Source: Lacticaseibacillus suilingensis (lineage in GTDB: Bacteria; Bacillota; Bacilli; Lactobacillales; Lactobacillaceae). From it: DNA of 64,000 nucleotides. The translations under genes were made by a program, and so were the position numbers. The DNA is taken from contig NZ_BOLV01000006.1 of NCBI RefSeq assembly GCF_016861845.1, positions 62,001 to 126,000 on the forward strand, in the 5' to 3' direction. Positions 54,936 through 64,000 of this stretch are shown piece by piece. Position 1 is the first letter of the stretch. The number at the start of each line of letters is the position of its first letter. The notes below the pieces were generated by a model, which saw only the letters and a list, made by a program, of their open reading frames with translations, was not told the DNA's origin and made no database searches.

Positions 54936-55584
54936 TTTAGAAAAGACCCTGTATGCCTACTGGGAAGAGCAAGGCGCCACTGCCGTCGAAGAAGTCACGA
55001 TGCCGGATGATCAAGGCATTGTGGACACTTTAGTGATGCAAGGTGGCACTCCCCGCACCTGGCGCTGTTTTGAACTCAAGGTGACCAAAAGCGACTTTCA
55101 CAGCACCGCCAAACTCAGCTTTATCGGCCACTACAACTATTTTGTCTTGCCCCTGAAACTTTATCAGCAGGTCCAAGCCGAAATTCCGCAGGGCATCGGC
55201 GTGATGACTTATCAGCCTTTCGCCAAAGCCGCGCTGGCCGCCGCCACGGTGCCAATCACGACACCAGGCCAGCTCACCATTTCCCGGCCGCCGCGCTACC
55301 AAGCACTGCAGGTGTCAGAAGCTGAGCTGCTGGACCGCTTCATGGCCAGTCTCAACCGCGAAGTGCAAAAGGCCAAACAGGTAGACAAGGGGCTTGCGCA
55401 TTTTAGCGACAATGAGCTACTGAAAGAATTGAAGCGCCGCAGCGACCACTACCAAATCTACGATCCTGAGAGCAATCTCTATGACCGCGTGCTGGGTGAC
55501 ATCGAAGCGACCGCCGTGGCCAGTTTGCAGGAAGAAGTGGACGCCTTAAGCGCCGAGCTGGCGGCGTTGAGGGCCAAGGCATGA
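54913..55584 (+). CDS. PD-(D/E)XK nuclease-like protein
   Basis: 223 residues. The pattern Asp38 in GIVDTLVM and Glu54-x-Lys56 in CFELKVTKSDF is a PD-(D/E)XK nuclease core. A C-terminal coiled coil (about 185-222, EEVDALSAELAALRAK) may mediate oligomerization. The ATG at 54913 has GGGAGG 6 nt upstream; the ATG one codon earlier is too close. It overlaps the helicase end by 23 bp. Whether the nuclease is active is unknown. Confidence 0.65.
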   Translation: MKTNLTLDLEKTLYAYWEEQGATAVEEVTMPDDQGIVDTLVMQGGTPRTWRCFELKVTKSDFHSTAKLSFIGHYNYFVLPLKLYQQVQAEIPQGIGVMTYQPFAKAALAAATVPITTPGQLTISRPPRYQALQVSEAELLDRFMASLNREVQKAKQVDKGLAHFSDNELLKELKRRSDHYQIYDPESNLYDRVLGDIEATAVASLQEEVDALSAELAALRAKA

Positions 55585-56411
55585 AGTATTATCCCTTAAT
55601 TCGCGGCCGCCAATTCGATCTCTTGGCGCTGCGGGAGGCCGTGCAACAAGATCAGCTGAGCCCGCAGATTATCCCCGTGCTTGAGCCGGTGAAAGACCTC
55701 CCGGCGTTAGTCAGCGTCGCTCAGGCCTTCAGTGCCGCGGCCCATCCCTTATACATCATTCAAAATCCACAAGTCGGCGACTATGGCCTGCTGGCAGCGC
55801 CGCGTTATGTGCCAGTGCTTGATGAGTGGGTTCGGCCAGCCCGTTATTTTGACGGCCAACCGGCGCCGCTGCTGATTGCGCAAACCAAAGCCCAAGTCCA
55901 GACCTTGCCGAAAAAGCAGCTGGCCTTGGTGCCCAATGAAGCCCGGGTGCGCCAGCTCACCCACCCCCAGGCTATTTATCTGGAAGATCACACCCCGACC
56001 CGCGAACGCACCGAAGATTATGCGACGGTGCAGCGCGAATTTTACCAGTATCCAATGCAGGCGCTACCTGGCGTGGGTTTTGCGGACTATCCGCTGGCGG
56101 TGCAGCATTTTGACGCCCATGGCTATCCGCAACGCGCCATTGCCCTCCATCTGCTTTATCCGCAAGGTGACAGTCTCTGGCTCCAGCATTTCGTTTCGGT
56201 GAACAACGCGGATTACAGCGATCCCGCCGGCAAGTTCTTCGAAGCACTAGCCCCACTGCCAGCCTGGCTAGTGGCGCACCCTGAGGCCAGCACCCCGGCC
56301 ACGGATGCCTTGCTGGCTTTCGCGGCCCAGCAGCATTTTCCCGGGCTCGGCACCGTGCGCAAGCTTCAGCTGCGGCATTTGCTCCGCATCATGGGCCGCT
56401 GGCTGGCATAA
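55581..56411 (+). CDS. sce7725-like family protein
   Basis: 276 residues. The start KYYPLIRGRQFDLLALRE and IIPVLEPVKDL match the sce7725/beta-protein family, probably a TIM-barrel-like fold. Members are encoded next to PD-(D/E)XK proteins (sce7726) in variable loci, which suggests defence or DNA processing; the biochemical role is unknown. The ATG overlaps the upstream stop (ATGA), so it belongs to the same operon as the nuclease and the helicase. Confidence 0.65.
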   Translation: MKYYPLIRGRQFDLLALREAVQQDQLSPQIIPVLEPVKDLPALVSVAQAFSAAAHPLYIIQNPQVGDYGLLAAPRYVPVLDEWVRPARYFDGQPAPLLIAQTKAQVQTLPKKQLALVPNEARVRQLTHPQAIYLEDHTPTRERTEDYATVQREFYQYPMQALPGVGFADYPLAVQHFDAHGYPQRAIALHLLYPQGDSLWLQHFVSVNNADYSDPAGKFFEALAPLPAWLVAHPEASTPATDALLAFAAQQHFPGLGTVRKLQLRHLLRIMGRWLA

Positions 56412-56427
56412 CAACCGACGGCATACA

Positions 56428-56469
56428 AAAACCTCAAGCACCAGCGAAAATGCTGGATTGCTTGAGGTT
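56428..56469. terminator. Bidirectional terminator
   Basis: AAACCTCAAGCA and TGCTTGAGGTTT-like arms with inner CCAGC/GCTGG, followed by TTTTTTC on the plus strand. It lies between the sce7725-like gene and the convergent NlpC/P60 gene. Confidence 0.9.
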
Positions 56470-56484
56470 TTTTCAGGCTTTCAA

Positions 56485-57996
56485 CTAGAACACGCGGACC
56501 CCGAAGGAAGGCATGAAGTAGCTTGAAATGGTCCCGGTGGAAACGGTCTTCCCAGGTTGAACTGAGTGGATGTACTGACCGTTGCCGATGTAAAGTGCGA
56601 CGTGGTATGGCGTGCCGTTGGTGGCCCAGAAGACCAAGTCGCCGGCTTGCAGGTTGCTGATGGAAACGCGCGTCCCATCGTACTGCTGCGAACCCGTGTA
56701 GCCACCCAAGGTGATACCAGCGGCGTTCTTGAAGACGTAGTACATCAAACCAGAGCAGTCAAAGGAAGATGGACCTTTCGAGCCCCATTGATATGGCTTG
56801 CCGAACTGCGCCCGAGCCAAGTTGATGATGGCCTGGATCCGCTGAGCGCGGGTCTTGGTTGGCGTGGTTTGGGTTGGCTTTGCCACTGGCGTTGGTGCTG
56901 GCGTGCTTGGCTTAGCTGGCGTGGTTTGCGCCGGGGTCGTCTGAGCAGGCGTCGTGGTGGTGGTTTGGGCTGGCGTCGTGGCAGCCGGCGTGGTCGCCGC
57001 CGCTGTGTTCGTCAGGAAGCGTGCAGGCACAAAGCCGCCGCTAATCTGATACCAAGTTTCACCGCCAGCAACGACTTTGCCGGTAGCGGTCAACTTGGTG
57101 CCATTGGATAAGTATTTGCCGGTTGCGGTCTTATAAGCGGCCGTGGACCAAACAGTGACCGCACCGCTATAGTTGACCGTCATGTTGTAAGTGCCGGCGG
57201 TCACGGCTGGCTGACTAGCAGCTGGGGTCGTGGTGGTCTGGGCCGGCGTGGTCGTGGTGGCTGCTGGCGTCGTCGTCTGCGCTGGCGTCGTGGTGGCAGC
57301 TGGCGTGGTCGTCGCGGCCGGTGCGGTCGTGGTGGCCGCTGGTGTCGTGGTCGTCGTCTTAGCTGGCGTTGTGGTGGTAGCTGTCGTGGTCTGCGCTGGC
57401 GTCGTGGTCGTAGCCGGAGCGGCTGCTACCGTGCCATTTTCAGAGGCAAACCGTGCTGGCACATAACCGCCAGAACTCAGCTGGTACCAGGTTTCGCCGT
57501 TGCTGCTGGTCTTAGCCACTGCAGTGACCTTTTGGCCGGCAGTCAAATAGCGACCGGTTGGGTTGGCATAACGCGTGCCCGTCCAGACGGTGGTGGCGCC
57601 AGCAGTATAAGTCACGGTCAGGTTGTACTGACCCGCGGTGCTAGCACTGCCAGCGGTTTGCGTGGTGGCTTTGGTAGCGGCAGCCGTAGCATTAGCCTGC
57701 TGTTGGCCTTCGATGCGCAGGTAGATTTCAGGAATCCACTCGTTAGCGCCGATCTGGTACCAGGTCGCACCATTGACCTTCTTTTGGCCTTGAATGGCGA
57801 TCTGCTGGTTGAACAGCACATAGCGCTTAGCTTGATTGAACGCAGGCGTCTTCCAGACAGTGGTTGCACCCTGCTGGTAAGTCACTGTGCCAGTTGTTGC
57901 TGCGCTTACTTGGTTTGGGGTGGCAACGGCTGCGGCTAAGCCGGCTGCGCCTGCTAACCCTGCGGTAAGTGCCAATGCCTTAGTTGACTTTTTCAT
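56485..57996 (-). CDS. Secreted NlpC/P60 peptidoglycan hydrolase
   Basis: 503 residues: signal peptide (to about 33, QVSAA), three beta-rich wall-binding repeats with the WYQI/W..P.RF pattern, Thr/Ala/Pro-rich linkers, and a C-terminal NlpC/P60 domain with Cys414 (FDCSGLMYY) and His465 (PYHVALYIG). It should cut D-iGlu to diamino-acid bonds in the wall and help daughter-cell separation. The linker DNA is highly repetitive, which may allow length variation. Its own promoter is AT-rich but not clean. Confidence 0.92.
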   Translation of the reverse strand: MKKSTKALALTAGLAGAAGLAAAVATPNQVSAATTGTVTYQQGATTVWKTPAFNQAKRYVLFNQQIAIQGQKKVNGATWYQIGANEWIPEIYLRIEGQQQANATAAATKATTQTAGSASTAGQYNLTVTYTAGATTVWTGTRYANPTGRYLTAGQKVTAVAKTSSNGETWYQLSSGGYVPARFASENGTVAAAPATTTTPAQTTTATTTTPAKTTTTTPAATTTAPAATTTPAATTTPAQTTTPAATTTTPAQTTTTPAASQPAVTAGTYNMTVNYSGAVTVWSTAAYKTATGKYLSNGTKLTATGKVVAGGETWYQISGGFVPARFLTNTAAATTPAATTPAQTTTTTPAQTTPAQTTPAKPSTPAPTPVAKPTQTTPTKTRAQRIQAIINLARAQFGKPYQWGSKGPSSFDCSGLMYYVFKNAAGITLGGYTGSQQYDGTRVSISNLQAGDLVFWATNGTPYHVALYIGNGQYIHSVQPGKTVSTGTISSYFMPSFGVRVF

Positions 57997-58201
57997 ACGA
58001 TAGAGCCTCCAATTCGAACATCACTTTTAAACTTATGATAGCTATTTTAAATTTTCTTAACGTTTAATGTAAGATTATCACGCTGAAGCACGCAATGCAC
58101 CGAATAAGCGTTCGTTTTTGTCCAAGTTACCCTGGCCAAGCCGTGACACAGTCGATAACCACGGTCTTAAAACCGTCCAAGTTCGTTATTTTTCATTTAT
58201 G

Positions 58202-58909
58202 TTACAGAGTCTTCACGGTCTCCAAAGCGACCTTGATCATATCGTCAAAACTCGTTTGCCGTTCTTGGGCAGTGGTTTCTTCACCAGTGATCAGGTGGTT
58301 GGAAACAGTCAGAATCGCCAGCGCCTGGCGGTGATACTTCGCCGCCAACAGATACAAGGCTGGCGTTTCCATTTCAGTCGCTAACACACCGTAATCAATC
58401 AGCTTCTGGCGATCCATTTCGTCATTATAGAAGCGATCTTCGCCCAAGACGTTGCCGACATGCAGGCGCACGCCCATTTGAGTGGCGGTAGCTGCGGCCT
58501 TGGCCAGCAAGCCATAATCAGCCAGCGGGGCAAAATACATCCCCGGACCAAAGGTATTCAGAATAATGCTGGAATCCGTGGTGGCGCCTTGCGCAATCAC
58601 CAAGTCGCGGACCTTCACGTCACTCGCCAACCCACCGGTGGTCCCAACGCGAATCAGCGTCTTCACGCCATAATCTTGCATCAGTTCCGTGGCATAAATG
58701 CTGATGGAAGGAATCCCCATCCCGGTCGCCTGCACTGACACCCGCCGGCCCTGATACGTCCCAGTGTAACCAAAAGCATTCCGCACGGTGTTATACAGCA
58801 CCGCATCTTCCAGATAAGTTTCCGCAATGTATTTTGCCCGCAATGGATCGCCTGGCAGCAGCACCACGTCAGCAATCGCGTCTTTAGGGGCATCAATATG
58901 TGTACTCAT
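58202..58909 (-). CDS. deoD: Purine nucleoside phosphorylase
   Basis: 235 residues of the trimeric/hexameric DeoD family. Landmarks are [18 protein letters not shown] at the N terminus, [15 protein letters not shown] and [13 protein letters not shown] at the active site. It splits purine (deoxy)nucleosides with phosphate. It follows deoB by 10 bp in the order deoC-deoB-deoD. AGGAGG-like sequence precedes the ATG. Confidence 0.96.
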   Translation of the reverse strand: MSTHIDAPKDAIADVVLLPGDPLRAKYIAETYLEDAVLYNTVRNAFGYTGTYQGRRVSVQATGMGIPSISIYATELMQDYGVKTLIRVGTTGGLASDVKVRDLVIAQGATTDSSIILNTFGPGMYFAPLADYGLLAKAAATATQMGVRLHVGNVLGEDRFYNDEMDRQKLIDYGVLATEMETPALYLLAAKYHRQALAILTVSNHLITGEETTAQERQTSFDDMIKVALETVKTL

Positions 58910-58919
58910 AAGGTCCTCC

Positions 58920-60113
58920 TTACTTCAACGCGGCCAAAAACGAGTGGCCCACGCCAGTGCCAGCAACACCGAAGTTTTCCAAAATGGTGGCGCCCATGTC
59001 AGCAAATGGTGACCGAATGCCTAAATCACCGCCCCCAGGCAGGGATTTGCTATAAACCACCAGCGGCACAAATTCTCGCGTGTGGTCAGTCCCGCGGAAA
59101 GTCGGGTCATTGCCATGGTCAGAAGTGATCATCAGCAAGTCTTCTGGCTGCATCGCCGCCATTAATTCGCCTAGCTGCTGGTCAAAGATCATCAGCGCCT
59201 CGCCATCCCCTTGCGCATTACGACGGTGGCCATACATGGCATCAAAATCCACCAAGTTGGTAAAAATGAACCCCTGGCGGTCAGATTTGACCTGCTTAAT
59301 GGTCTGATTCATGCCATCGACATTCGACACGGTGTGAATGCCATCATCAAGGCCCTGGCCAGAGAAAATATCGTTGATCTTCCCTACCCCATACGTTGGC
59401 ACCCCAGCGGCTTGCAAGCGGTCAAGGTCGGTCGGGGCGTTGGGCATCAAGGCGTAATCATGCCGATCTGAGGTGCGGGTGAAGTTTTCCGCTGAGTCAC
59501 CGACATACGGCCGTGCAATCACCCGGCCAATCTTGTAAGGTGCATCGGTGGTAATGCTACGGGCGTACTCACAAATCTTGTACAGTTCCTTGAGCGGAAT
59601 CACCGCCGTATTAGCGGCAATCTGCAACACCGAGTCCCCTGAGGTATAAACAATCAAATCGCCAGTTTTGAGCTGCTGCTCGCCGTACTTAGCGATGACT
59701 TCAGTGCCGGAATAAGGCAAATTGACAATCACCTTGCGGCCAGAGAAGTCCTCGATTTGCTTGATCAACGCTTCCGGAAAGCCTTGCGGGAAAAAGCCGA
59801 GCGGTGCCGTCACCGGCAAGCCCATCATTTCCCAGTGACCATCCATGCTATCTTTGCCGGCGGAAATCTCCGCCATTTTACCAAAATAGCCAATTGGGTG
59901 GGCGATGGGCGCCACGCCTTCAATTGGCTGGTCCTGGCGAATATTACCCAAGCCCAGCTGCTGCCAGTTAGGGAGCGCCAACTGGCCTTTGAAGAAGGTG
60001 CCAATGTGGCCAAGGGTATCAGACCCTTCGTCGTTAAACTTGGCGGCATCCGGAGCTTCACCGATGCCGATGGAGTCCGTGACAATGCCAATCACACGTT
60101 TGAACTGAGCCAT
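58920..60113 (-). CDS. deoB: Phosphopentomutase
   Basis: 397 residues of the alkaline phosphatase superfamily. Metal ligands appear in [15 protein letters not shown], in DGHWEMMGL and in [20 protein letters not shown]. It converts (deoxy)ribose 1-phosphate to 5-phosphate, linking DeoD to DeoC. The start codon shares a base with the deoC stop. Confidence 0.97.
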   Translation of the reverse strand: MAQFKRVIGIVTDSIGIGEAPDAAKFNDEGSDTLGHIGTFFKGQLALPNWQQLGLGNIRQDQPIEGVAPIAHPIGYFGKMAEISAGKDSMDGHWEMMGLPVTAPLGFFPQGFPEALIKQIEDFSGRKVIVNLPYSGTEVIAKYGEQQLKTGDLIVYTSGDSVLQIAANTAVIPLKELYKICEYARSITTDAPYKIGRVIARPYVGDSAENFTRTSDRHDYALMPNAPTDLDRLQAAGVPTYGVGKINDIFSGQGLDDGIHTVSNVDGMNQTIKQVKSDRQGFIFTNLVDFDAMYGHRRNAQGDGEALMIFDQQLGELMAAMQPEDLLMITSDHGNDPTFRGTDHTREFVPLVVYSKSLPGGGDLGIRSPFADMGATILENFGVAGTGVGHSFLAALK

Positions 60114-60778
60114 TAGTTGGCCTCGCTTTCTTCAAGAATCTTGACCCCAGCGCTGGCGCCTAAGCGATCGGCGCCGGCATCAATCAAGGCCTTGGCTTCA
60201 GCATATGAATGAATGCCACCAGCAGCCTTCACGCCGAGCCGAGTGCCGACGGTTTCGCGCATCAAAGCCACGTCATGCACCGTCGCGCCACCAGCAGCAA
60301 AGCCCGTCGAAGTCTTCACAAAGTCCGCGCCGGCAGCTTCAGCCGCCTGGCAGGCCCGGACTTTTTCATCATCAGTGAGCAAAACCGCTTCAATGATGAC
60401 CTTCAGCAGGCCGGCTTTAGCATGCGTGGCATCTGCCACTGCCTGGATATCAGCCTTGACCTGGTCATCATGGCCGGCTTTGAGCTCACCGATGTTGAGC
60501 ACCATATCGACTTCCTTGGCGCCATCGTCTAGCGCCTGGTTGGCTTCAGCGACTTTAATGAAGGTGGTGTTGGCCCCTAGCGGAAAACCAATCACGGTGC
60601 ACACATTCACATCGCTATCGCGCAAGGCCGCCGCGGCCCGCGGCACCCAGTATGGATTGATGCAAACACTGGCAAAATCGTACTGCTTGGCTTCCGTCAT
60701 AATCTGATCGATTTGGTCCTGAGTGGCGTCTGGCTTCAACAAGGTGTGATCAATATACTTCGCTAATGGCTTTTCCAT
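60113..60778 (-). CDS. deoC: Deoxyribose-phosphate aldolase
   Basis: 221 residues, class I aldolase TIM barrel. The Schiff-base Lys is in [14 protein letters not shown] and the second key Lys in GVKAAGG. It splits deoxyribose 5-phosphate to acetaldehyde and glyceraldehyde 3-phosphate, ending nucleoside catabolism. First gene of the deoCBD set. No DeoR-type regulator is in the window. Confidence 0.97.
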   Translation of the reverse strand: MEKPLAKYIDHTLLKPDATQDQIDQIMTEAKQYDFASVCINPYWVPRAAAALRDSDVNVCTVIGFPLGANTTFIKVAEANQALDDGAKEVDMVLNIGELKAGHDDQVKADIQAVADATHAKAGLLKVIIEAVLLTDDEKVRACQAAEAAGADFVKTSTGFAAGGATVHDVALMRETVGTRLGVKAAGGIHSYAEAKALIDAGADRLGASAGVKILEESEAN

Positions 60779-60878
60779 AGTATGCTCCTTTAAAACATCC
60801 TGATTTAATGCGTCATCTTTCTAAATAGTACCATATAACCAGCGCCCCACTCGCCTCTCTGCGAAAAATCCGCCGGTT

Positions 60879-61072
60879 TAGTTGCGCTCCGCGGGCTTCA
60901 TAGTTGCGCTCCGGTCGACCAACGCCGGAGTGGTTTGATCAGTCTGTAGCGCAAAGCACGTACAGACTGACATGCGGCAGCAGCTACGCTTAAGGCCTCG
61001 CCGTCAAAGTGCGACGGCAATGCCTTAAGCTAGGCTACCCATCCAGCTAAGTGCGGTCGACCTTCGCAGCCT
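60879..61072. repeat. Structured repeat module, family 2, with extra hairpin
   Basis: A full module (60901-61072) closed by GGTCGACC/GGTCGACC, with the core AGCTACGCTTAAGGC/GCCTTAAGCTAGGCT and inner GCCGTC/GACGGC. Compared with other copies it carries an inserted hairpin CAGTCTGTA/TACAGACTG (about 60940-60969). A shortened module (60879-60900) precedes it. It fills most of the 345-base gap between livF and deoC. Confidence 0.7.
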
Positions 61073-61079
61073 CAAAAAA

Positions 61080-61101
61080 ACAGCCATCCGCAGATGACTG
61101 T
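61080..61101 (-). terminator. Terminator of the liv operon
   Basis: ACAGTCATC and GGATGGCTGT form the stem, followed on the minus strand by TTTTTTTG. Confidence 0.9.
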
Positions 61102-61123
61102 CCCAAAATCCCTCGGGTTAAGA

Positions 61124-61822
61124 TTAGCCGCCCAGGTAGGTCGCCTGAACGTCTGCACTGGCTAGCAACTCCTGGCCGGTGCCGGTCATTTTCACTTGCC
61201 CATTGGCCAGCACATAAGCGCGATCAGCAATTTGTAAGGCCTGCTGCGCATTTTGCTCAATCAGGAGCACTGTCACCCCTTGGGCATGAATGGCTTTGAT
61301 GATATCAAAAATCTTGTTGATGTAAATCGGGGCCAAGCCCATTGACGGCTCGTCTAGCAGCAGTAGTTTGGGTTTTGCCATCATGGCCCGTCCCATCGCC
61401 AGCATCTGCTGCTCGCCGCCGGACAATGTGGCCGCGTCTTGGTTGCGGCGCTCCTTCAACACGGGAAACTGATCGAAGACCGCCGTCAGCTGCTCACTTT
61501 GGGTCTTTGGCGTGAGATACGCCCCCATCCGTAAGTTCTCACTCACCGTCAAGCCTTCAAACACATGGCGGCCTTCTGGTACCTGGGCGATGCCGGCCTT
61601 AACGATTTTCGAAGCCGCCAGTTTGGCGAGGTTTTGCCCATCATAATCAATGCTGCCCCGGCTGGGCCGGAGCAAGCCGCTGATGGTTTTCAAAATCGTG
61701 CTTTTGCCGGCCCCATTGGCACCAATCAGGGTCACAATTTCGCCATCGTTCACGGTGAAGTCCACGCCGCTCACGGCTTGGATGGCGCCGTAATGCACGG
61801 CCAGGTCGCTCACTTTAAGCAT
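61124..61822 (-). CDS. livF: Branched-chain amino acid ABC importer ATPase LivF
   Basis: 232 residues: Walker A GANGAGKST, signature LSGGEQQMLAMGRAM, Walker B LLLLDEPSMGLAP and a short C-terminal tail. Its sequence is typical of LivF of HAAT importers for leucine, isoleucine and valine. The start at 61822 has GGAGG 8 nt upstream and overlaps livG by 8 bp. Last gene of the operon. Confidence 0.94.
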   Translation of the reverse strand: MLKVSDLAVHYGAIQAVSGVDFTVNDGEIVTLIGANGAGKSTILKTISGLLRPSRGSIDYDGQNLAKLAASKIVKAGIAQVPEGRHVFEGLTVSENLRMGAYLTPKTQSEQLTAVFDQFPVLKERRNQDAATLSGGEQQMLAMGRAMMAKPKLLLLDEPSMGLAPIYINKIFDIIKAIHAQGVTVLLIEQNAQQALQIADRAYVLANGQVKMTGTGQELLASADVQATYLGG

Positions 61823-62597
61823 GCACGCCACCTCCCAGATACGCCGCAATCACGGCGGGATCCTTTTGAATTTGGGCCGGGGTGCCTTCTGCAATCATTT
61901 TGCCGTGATCCAGCACATAAATCCGTTCGGCTAGGTTCATCACCAAGCTCATGTCATGCTCAATCAGCACCACAGTGAGCTGAAAATCGGTCCGCAGCTT
62001 TTCAATCAACGCCCGCAGCCCAGCAGTTTCTTCCGGGTTCATCCCGGCGGCCGGTTCATCGAGGAAAATGATGCGGGGCGCGGTGGCTGCGGCGCGGGCA
62101 ATTTCCACCCGGCGCTGGGTCCCATAAGGCAAATTGCCAGCATCGAGATCGGCCACCGCGGTCAAATCGAATTCTCGGAGCAAAGCATCGGTCCAACCGC
62201 CCACCAAGGCCTCTTTTTTGTAGTAAGCCGGCAGCCGCAGAATTTCAGCAAAGAAGTTCTCATGGTAACGGTGCGTCATCGCTGCTTGCAGGTTATCACG
62301 CACCGAAAGTTTGGAAAATAGACGGATATTCTGAAAGGTGCGAGCCAAGCCCAGTTTGGCAATATCGCTGGGGCGCTTGCCTAACAGCGCCACTTTGCCG
62401 CTGGCAGTGGTCAAGGTCACCTTGCCGCTGGTGGCCGGTGTCACCCCGGTCAACAGGTTGAACAGCGTGGTTTTCCCAGCGCCATTCGGGCCAATCAAAG
62501 CGACCAATTCGCCGGCATCGACATGCATGTCGACGTCGGCCACCGCATCCAGGCCGCCAAATTGTTTACTCAACTTCGTGACTGTCAGTAGTGCCAT
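61815..62597 (-). CDS. livG: Branched-chain amino acid ABC importer ATPase LivG
   Basis: 260 residues: Walker A GPNGAGKTT, a long Gln-loop insertion typical of LivG (NIRLFSKLSVRDNLQAAMTH), Walker B IIFLDEPAAGMNPEE, and the signature region NLPYGTQRRVEIARA. AAGGAGG lies 5 nt before the ATG at 62597. The intact livM end would overlap this start by about 32 bp. Confidence 0.94.
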   Translation of the reverse strand: MALLTVTKLSKQFGGLDAVADVDMHVDAGELVALIGPNGAGKTTLFNLLTGVTPATSGKVTLTTASGKVALLGKRPSDIAKLGLARTFQNIRLFSKLSVRDNLQAAMTHRYHENFFAEILRLPAYYKKEALVGGWTDALLREFDLTAVADLDAGNLPYGTQRRVEIARAAATAPRIIFLDEPAAGMNPEETAGLRALIEKLRTDFQLTVVLIEHDMSLVMNLAERIYVLDHGKMIAEGTPAQIQKDPAVIAAYLGGGVHA

Positions 62598-63541
62598 GAT
62601 GGCCTCCTTTCCGCTCCAAAAGCCCTTTGATTGACACTTCATAGCGGCCCAACAGGCCACTAGGCTTGAACACCATAATCAAAATCAGGGCTAAGGCGTA
62701 AATCACCATCCGCAGCGCGCCAAATTGCTGCAACGCCGTGTCCAGCACCCCTAGCACGATTGCGGCCAACAAAGGTGCCAGTAATACTGCCGACGCCGCC
62801 TAGCACCACGATAATCAGCAAGGAGATGGATTGCATAATGCCAAAGTCGCTGGGGGCAATGGTTTGGATGTACACCGCATGCAAGGAGCCCCCGATGGCT
62901 GCCGTTGCCGCTCCCATCACAAATGCCGCCAGCTTCCACTTGGTGGGGTTAATCCCCACTGCTTCGGCGGCGATTTCGTCTTCACGAATCGCCTGAATGG
63001 CGCGCCCGGCGCGACTGCGGGCAAAGTTGACAATCATCAAGGTCGTCAAGCAAACAAACACATACACCGTTGGCCAGTTCGCCAGCGCTGGAATGTTGTA
63101 CATCCCCGCCGCGCCGTTGGTGATTTTCAAATTATTGATGACGACGCGAATGATTTCCGCGGCACCCATAGTCGCAATGGCCAGGTAATCCCCGCGCAGG
63201 CGCAAGGTCGGAATACCGATGACTACCGCCACCAGCATGGCAATCACCATGCCCACGCCCAAGGAGAGATAAAAGCCCAGCGTGTTACTCATTTGCTGCG
63301 TGATGATGGCAGTGGCATACGCCCCAATCGCCATAAAGCCGGCATGACCCAATGAGAATTGACCCGAAAAACCAATAATCAAATTCAGCCCCGTGGCCAA
63401 AATAATGTTGATCCCGATGGTGACCAGCATGTTTTCAATGAAGGCATTGATCACGCCGACCACAATCAGTTCATTGATCAGGTAAAAGCCGGCCACGGCC
63501 AAAACCAGCCAGATCAACGCTGCTTTCCATTTGGCTTGCAT
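62566..63541 (-). pseudogene. livM: livM, permease gene with a one-base frameshift
   Basis: The first 255-odd codons read as a LivM permease with several membrane segments (INIILATGLNLIIGFSGQFSLGHAGFMAIG, GGVGSITGTFV). At about 62764-62769 the frame breaks: the remaining sequence AAIVLGVLDTALQQFG...GLLGRY continues in another frame up to the stop at 62566. Removing one base (one extra G or C near GGCC) restores a normal LivM C terminus. As it stands the protein would end with about 35 foreign residues at 62660. It may be a true mutation or a sequencing error; the neighbours are intact. Confidence 0.8.
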
Positions 63542-63544
63542 GAC

Positions 63545-64000
63545 TTACACCTTCTCCTTCACGTTTTTGCCCAACAGCCCGGCTGGCAGCACAATCAAAA
63601 TAATAATCAAGACAATGTACACCGCCGCATCCTTGTAAGCTGAGAGTCCAATCGCCTGCACGAAGGTTTCCAGCAAGCCAATCAGGAAGCCGCCAATCGC
63701 GGCCCCTGGAATCGAGCCAATGCCGCCGACCACTGCCGCCACGAAGGCTTTGATTCCTGGCACCATCCCCATTAGTGGATCGATGGAGTTGTAATACAGC
63801 CCAATCAGCACCCCGGCGGCGCCGGCCAAAGCCGAACCCAGGCCAAAGGTGAAGGAAATAATGTGATTCGGGTCGATGCCCACCAGCTCAGCGGCTTCTT
63901 GATCCACCGCCACGGCGCGCATCGCGGTGCCCATCCGGGTGTGCTGAACAATCAGCTGCAGCCCGACCATCAGCACCAACGCCACTGCCACAATCAGCAG
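63545..64000 (-). CDS. livH: livH, branched-chain amino acid permease, 5' end beyond window
   Basis: The C-terminal part (about 150 residues visible) of a LivH permease: MGTAMRAVAVDQEAAELVGI is the EAA-like coupling loop, followed by membrane segments with AFVAAVVGGIGSIPGAAIGG. Full LivH is about 290 residues, so roughly half lies beyond the right edge. The stop is 3 bp before the livM start. The periplasmic-type binding protein gene is not visible. Confidence 0.93.
   Translation of the reverse strand: MLIVAVALVLMVGLQLIVQHTRMGTAMRAVAVDQEAAELVGIDPNHIISFTFGLGSALAGAAGVLIGLYYNSIDPLMGMVPGIKAFVAAVVGGIGSIPGAAIGGFLIGLLETFVQAIGLSAYKDAAVYIVLIIILIVLPAGLLGKNVKEKV

Noticed and set aside
57230-57466. Open frame rich in Val/Ala opposite the NlpC/P60 linker
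   Set aside because: It is produced by the repeated Thr/Pro/Ala codons on the other strand.
62660-62770. Programmed frameshift in livM
   Set aside because: No slippery heptamer or following pseudoknot is apparent, and LivM proteins are not known to be made by recoding; a mutation or sequencing error is simpler.

Overview
The window comes from a GC-rich member of the Lactobacillaceae, most like the Lacticaseibacillus (casei) group. This rests on the protein sequences, the low-GC-Gram-positive style of the Shine-Dalgarno sites, a T-box on trpS, a class C sortase pilus operon in the order spaC-spaB-spaA-srtC, a lactose-family PTS and the lactobacillar DUF genes. I see no insertion sequence, prophage or CRISPR array. 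Base composition is clearly above 50% G+C by eye. The assignment is by recognition only; no search was run.

Layout. 1-3191: polyphosphate genes ppx-ppk. 3296-3892: a ~600-nt structured element. 3980-8536: an aldo/keto reductase, a MerR regulator divergent from an SDR reductase, and a MATE-lepB pair. 8710-16829: a galactoside locus with an AraC regulator divergent from PTS EIIC, DUF3284, GH36 alpha-galactosidase, GH42 beta-galactosidase and an SGNH esterase. 16891-18366: lemA with a TPM-domain gene. 18659-19941: trpS with a T-box leader. 20228-24082: a flavoprotein disulfide reductase and a two-gene osmolyte ABC importer. 24226-26511: HelD. 26573-30689: a TIM-barrel-like protein, a CPBP protease, tRNA-Thr, an HD hydrolase, MarR and a nitroreductase. 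30737-35680: a UvrA-like ATPase facing a DrrAB-like exporter with PadR. 35893-42903: the sortase pilus operon. 43232-49828: housekeeping and metabolic genes (aldo/keto reductase, two Cof-type HAD phosphatases, BrnQ, RNase HI, LysR). 49914-50526: a second ~610-nt structured element. 50579-52419: a TauE/SafE operon led by a protein with a histone-like tail. 52560-56411: a compact operon of a nuclease-helicase, a PD-(D/E)XK protein and an sce7725-like protein. 56485-60778: an NlpC/P60 wall hydrolase and deoCBD. 61124-64000: a branched-chain amino acid ABC importer (livF, livG, a frameshifted livM and a partial livH).

The most interesting non-coding signal is a set of large structured elements. 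Two copies (3296-3892 and 49914-50526) share one ladder of helices closed by paired ends. Many arms differ in sequence between copies while still pairing, which is the mark of selection on RNA structure. A second, smaller family of modules shares the core AGCTACG...CTAGGCTA around variable stems. It recurs at 18430-18550, 28306-28587 (tandem), 47341-47553 and 60879-61072. A third, perfectly nested fold lies at 19974-20133. I know no name for these; large ornate bacterial RNAs such as ROOL, GOLLD or OLE are the first classes to test.

The second candidate system is the overlapping three-gene set at 52560-56411, which looks like DNA repair or defence. The flanking genes are ordinary lactic-acid-bacterial metabolism: sugar and nucleoside use, osmolyte and amino acid uptake, redox enzymes and drug export.
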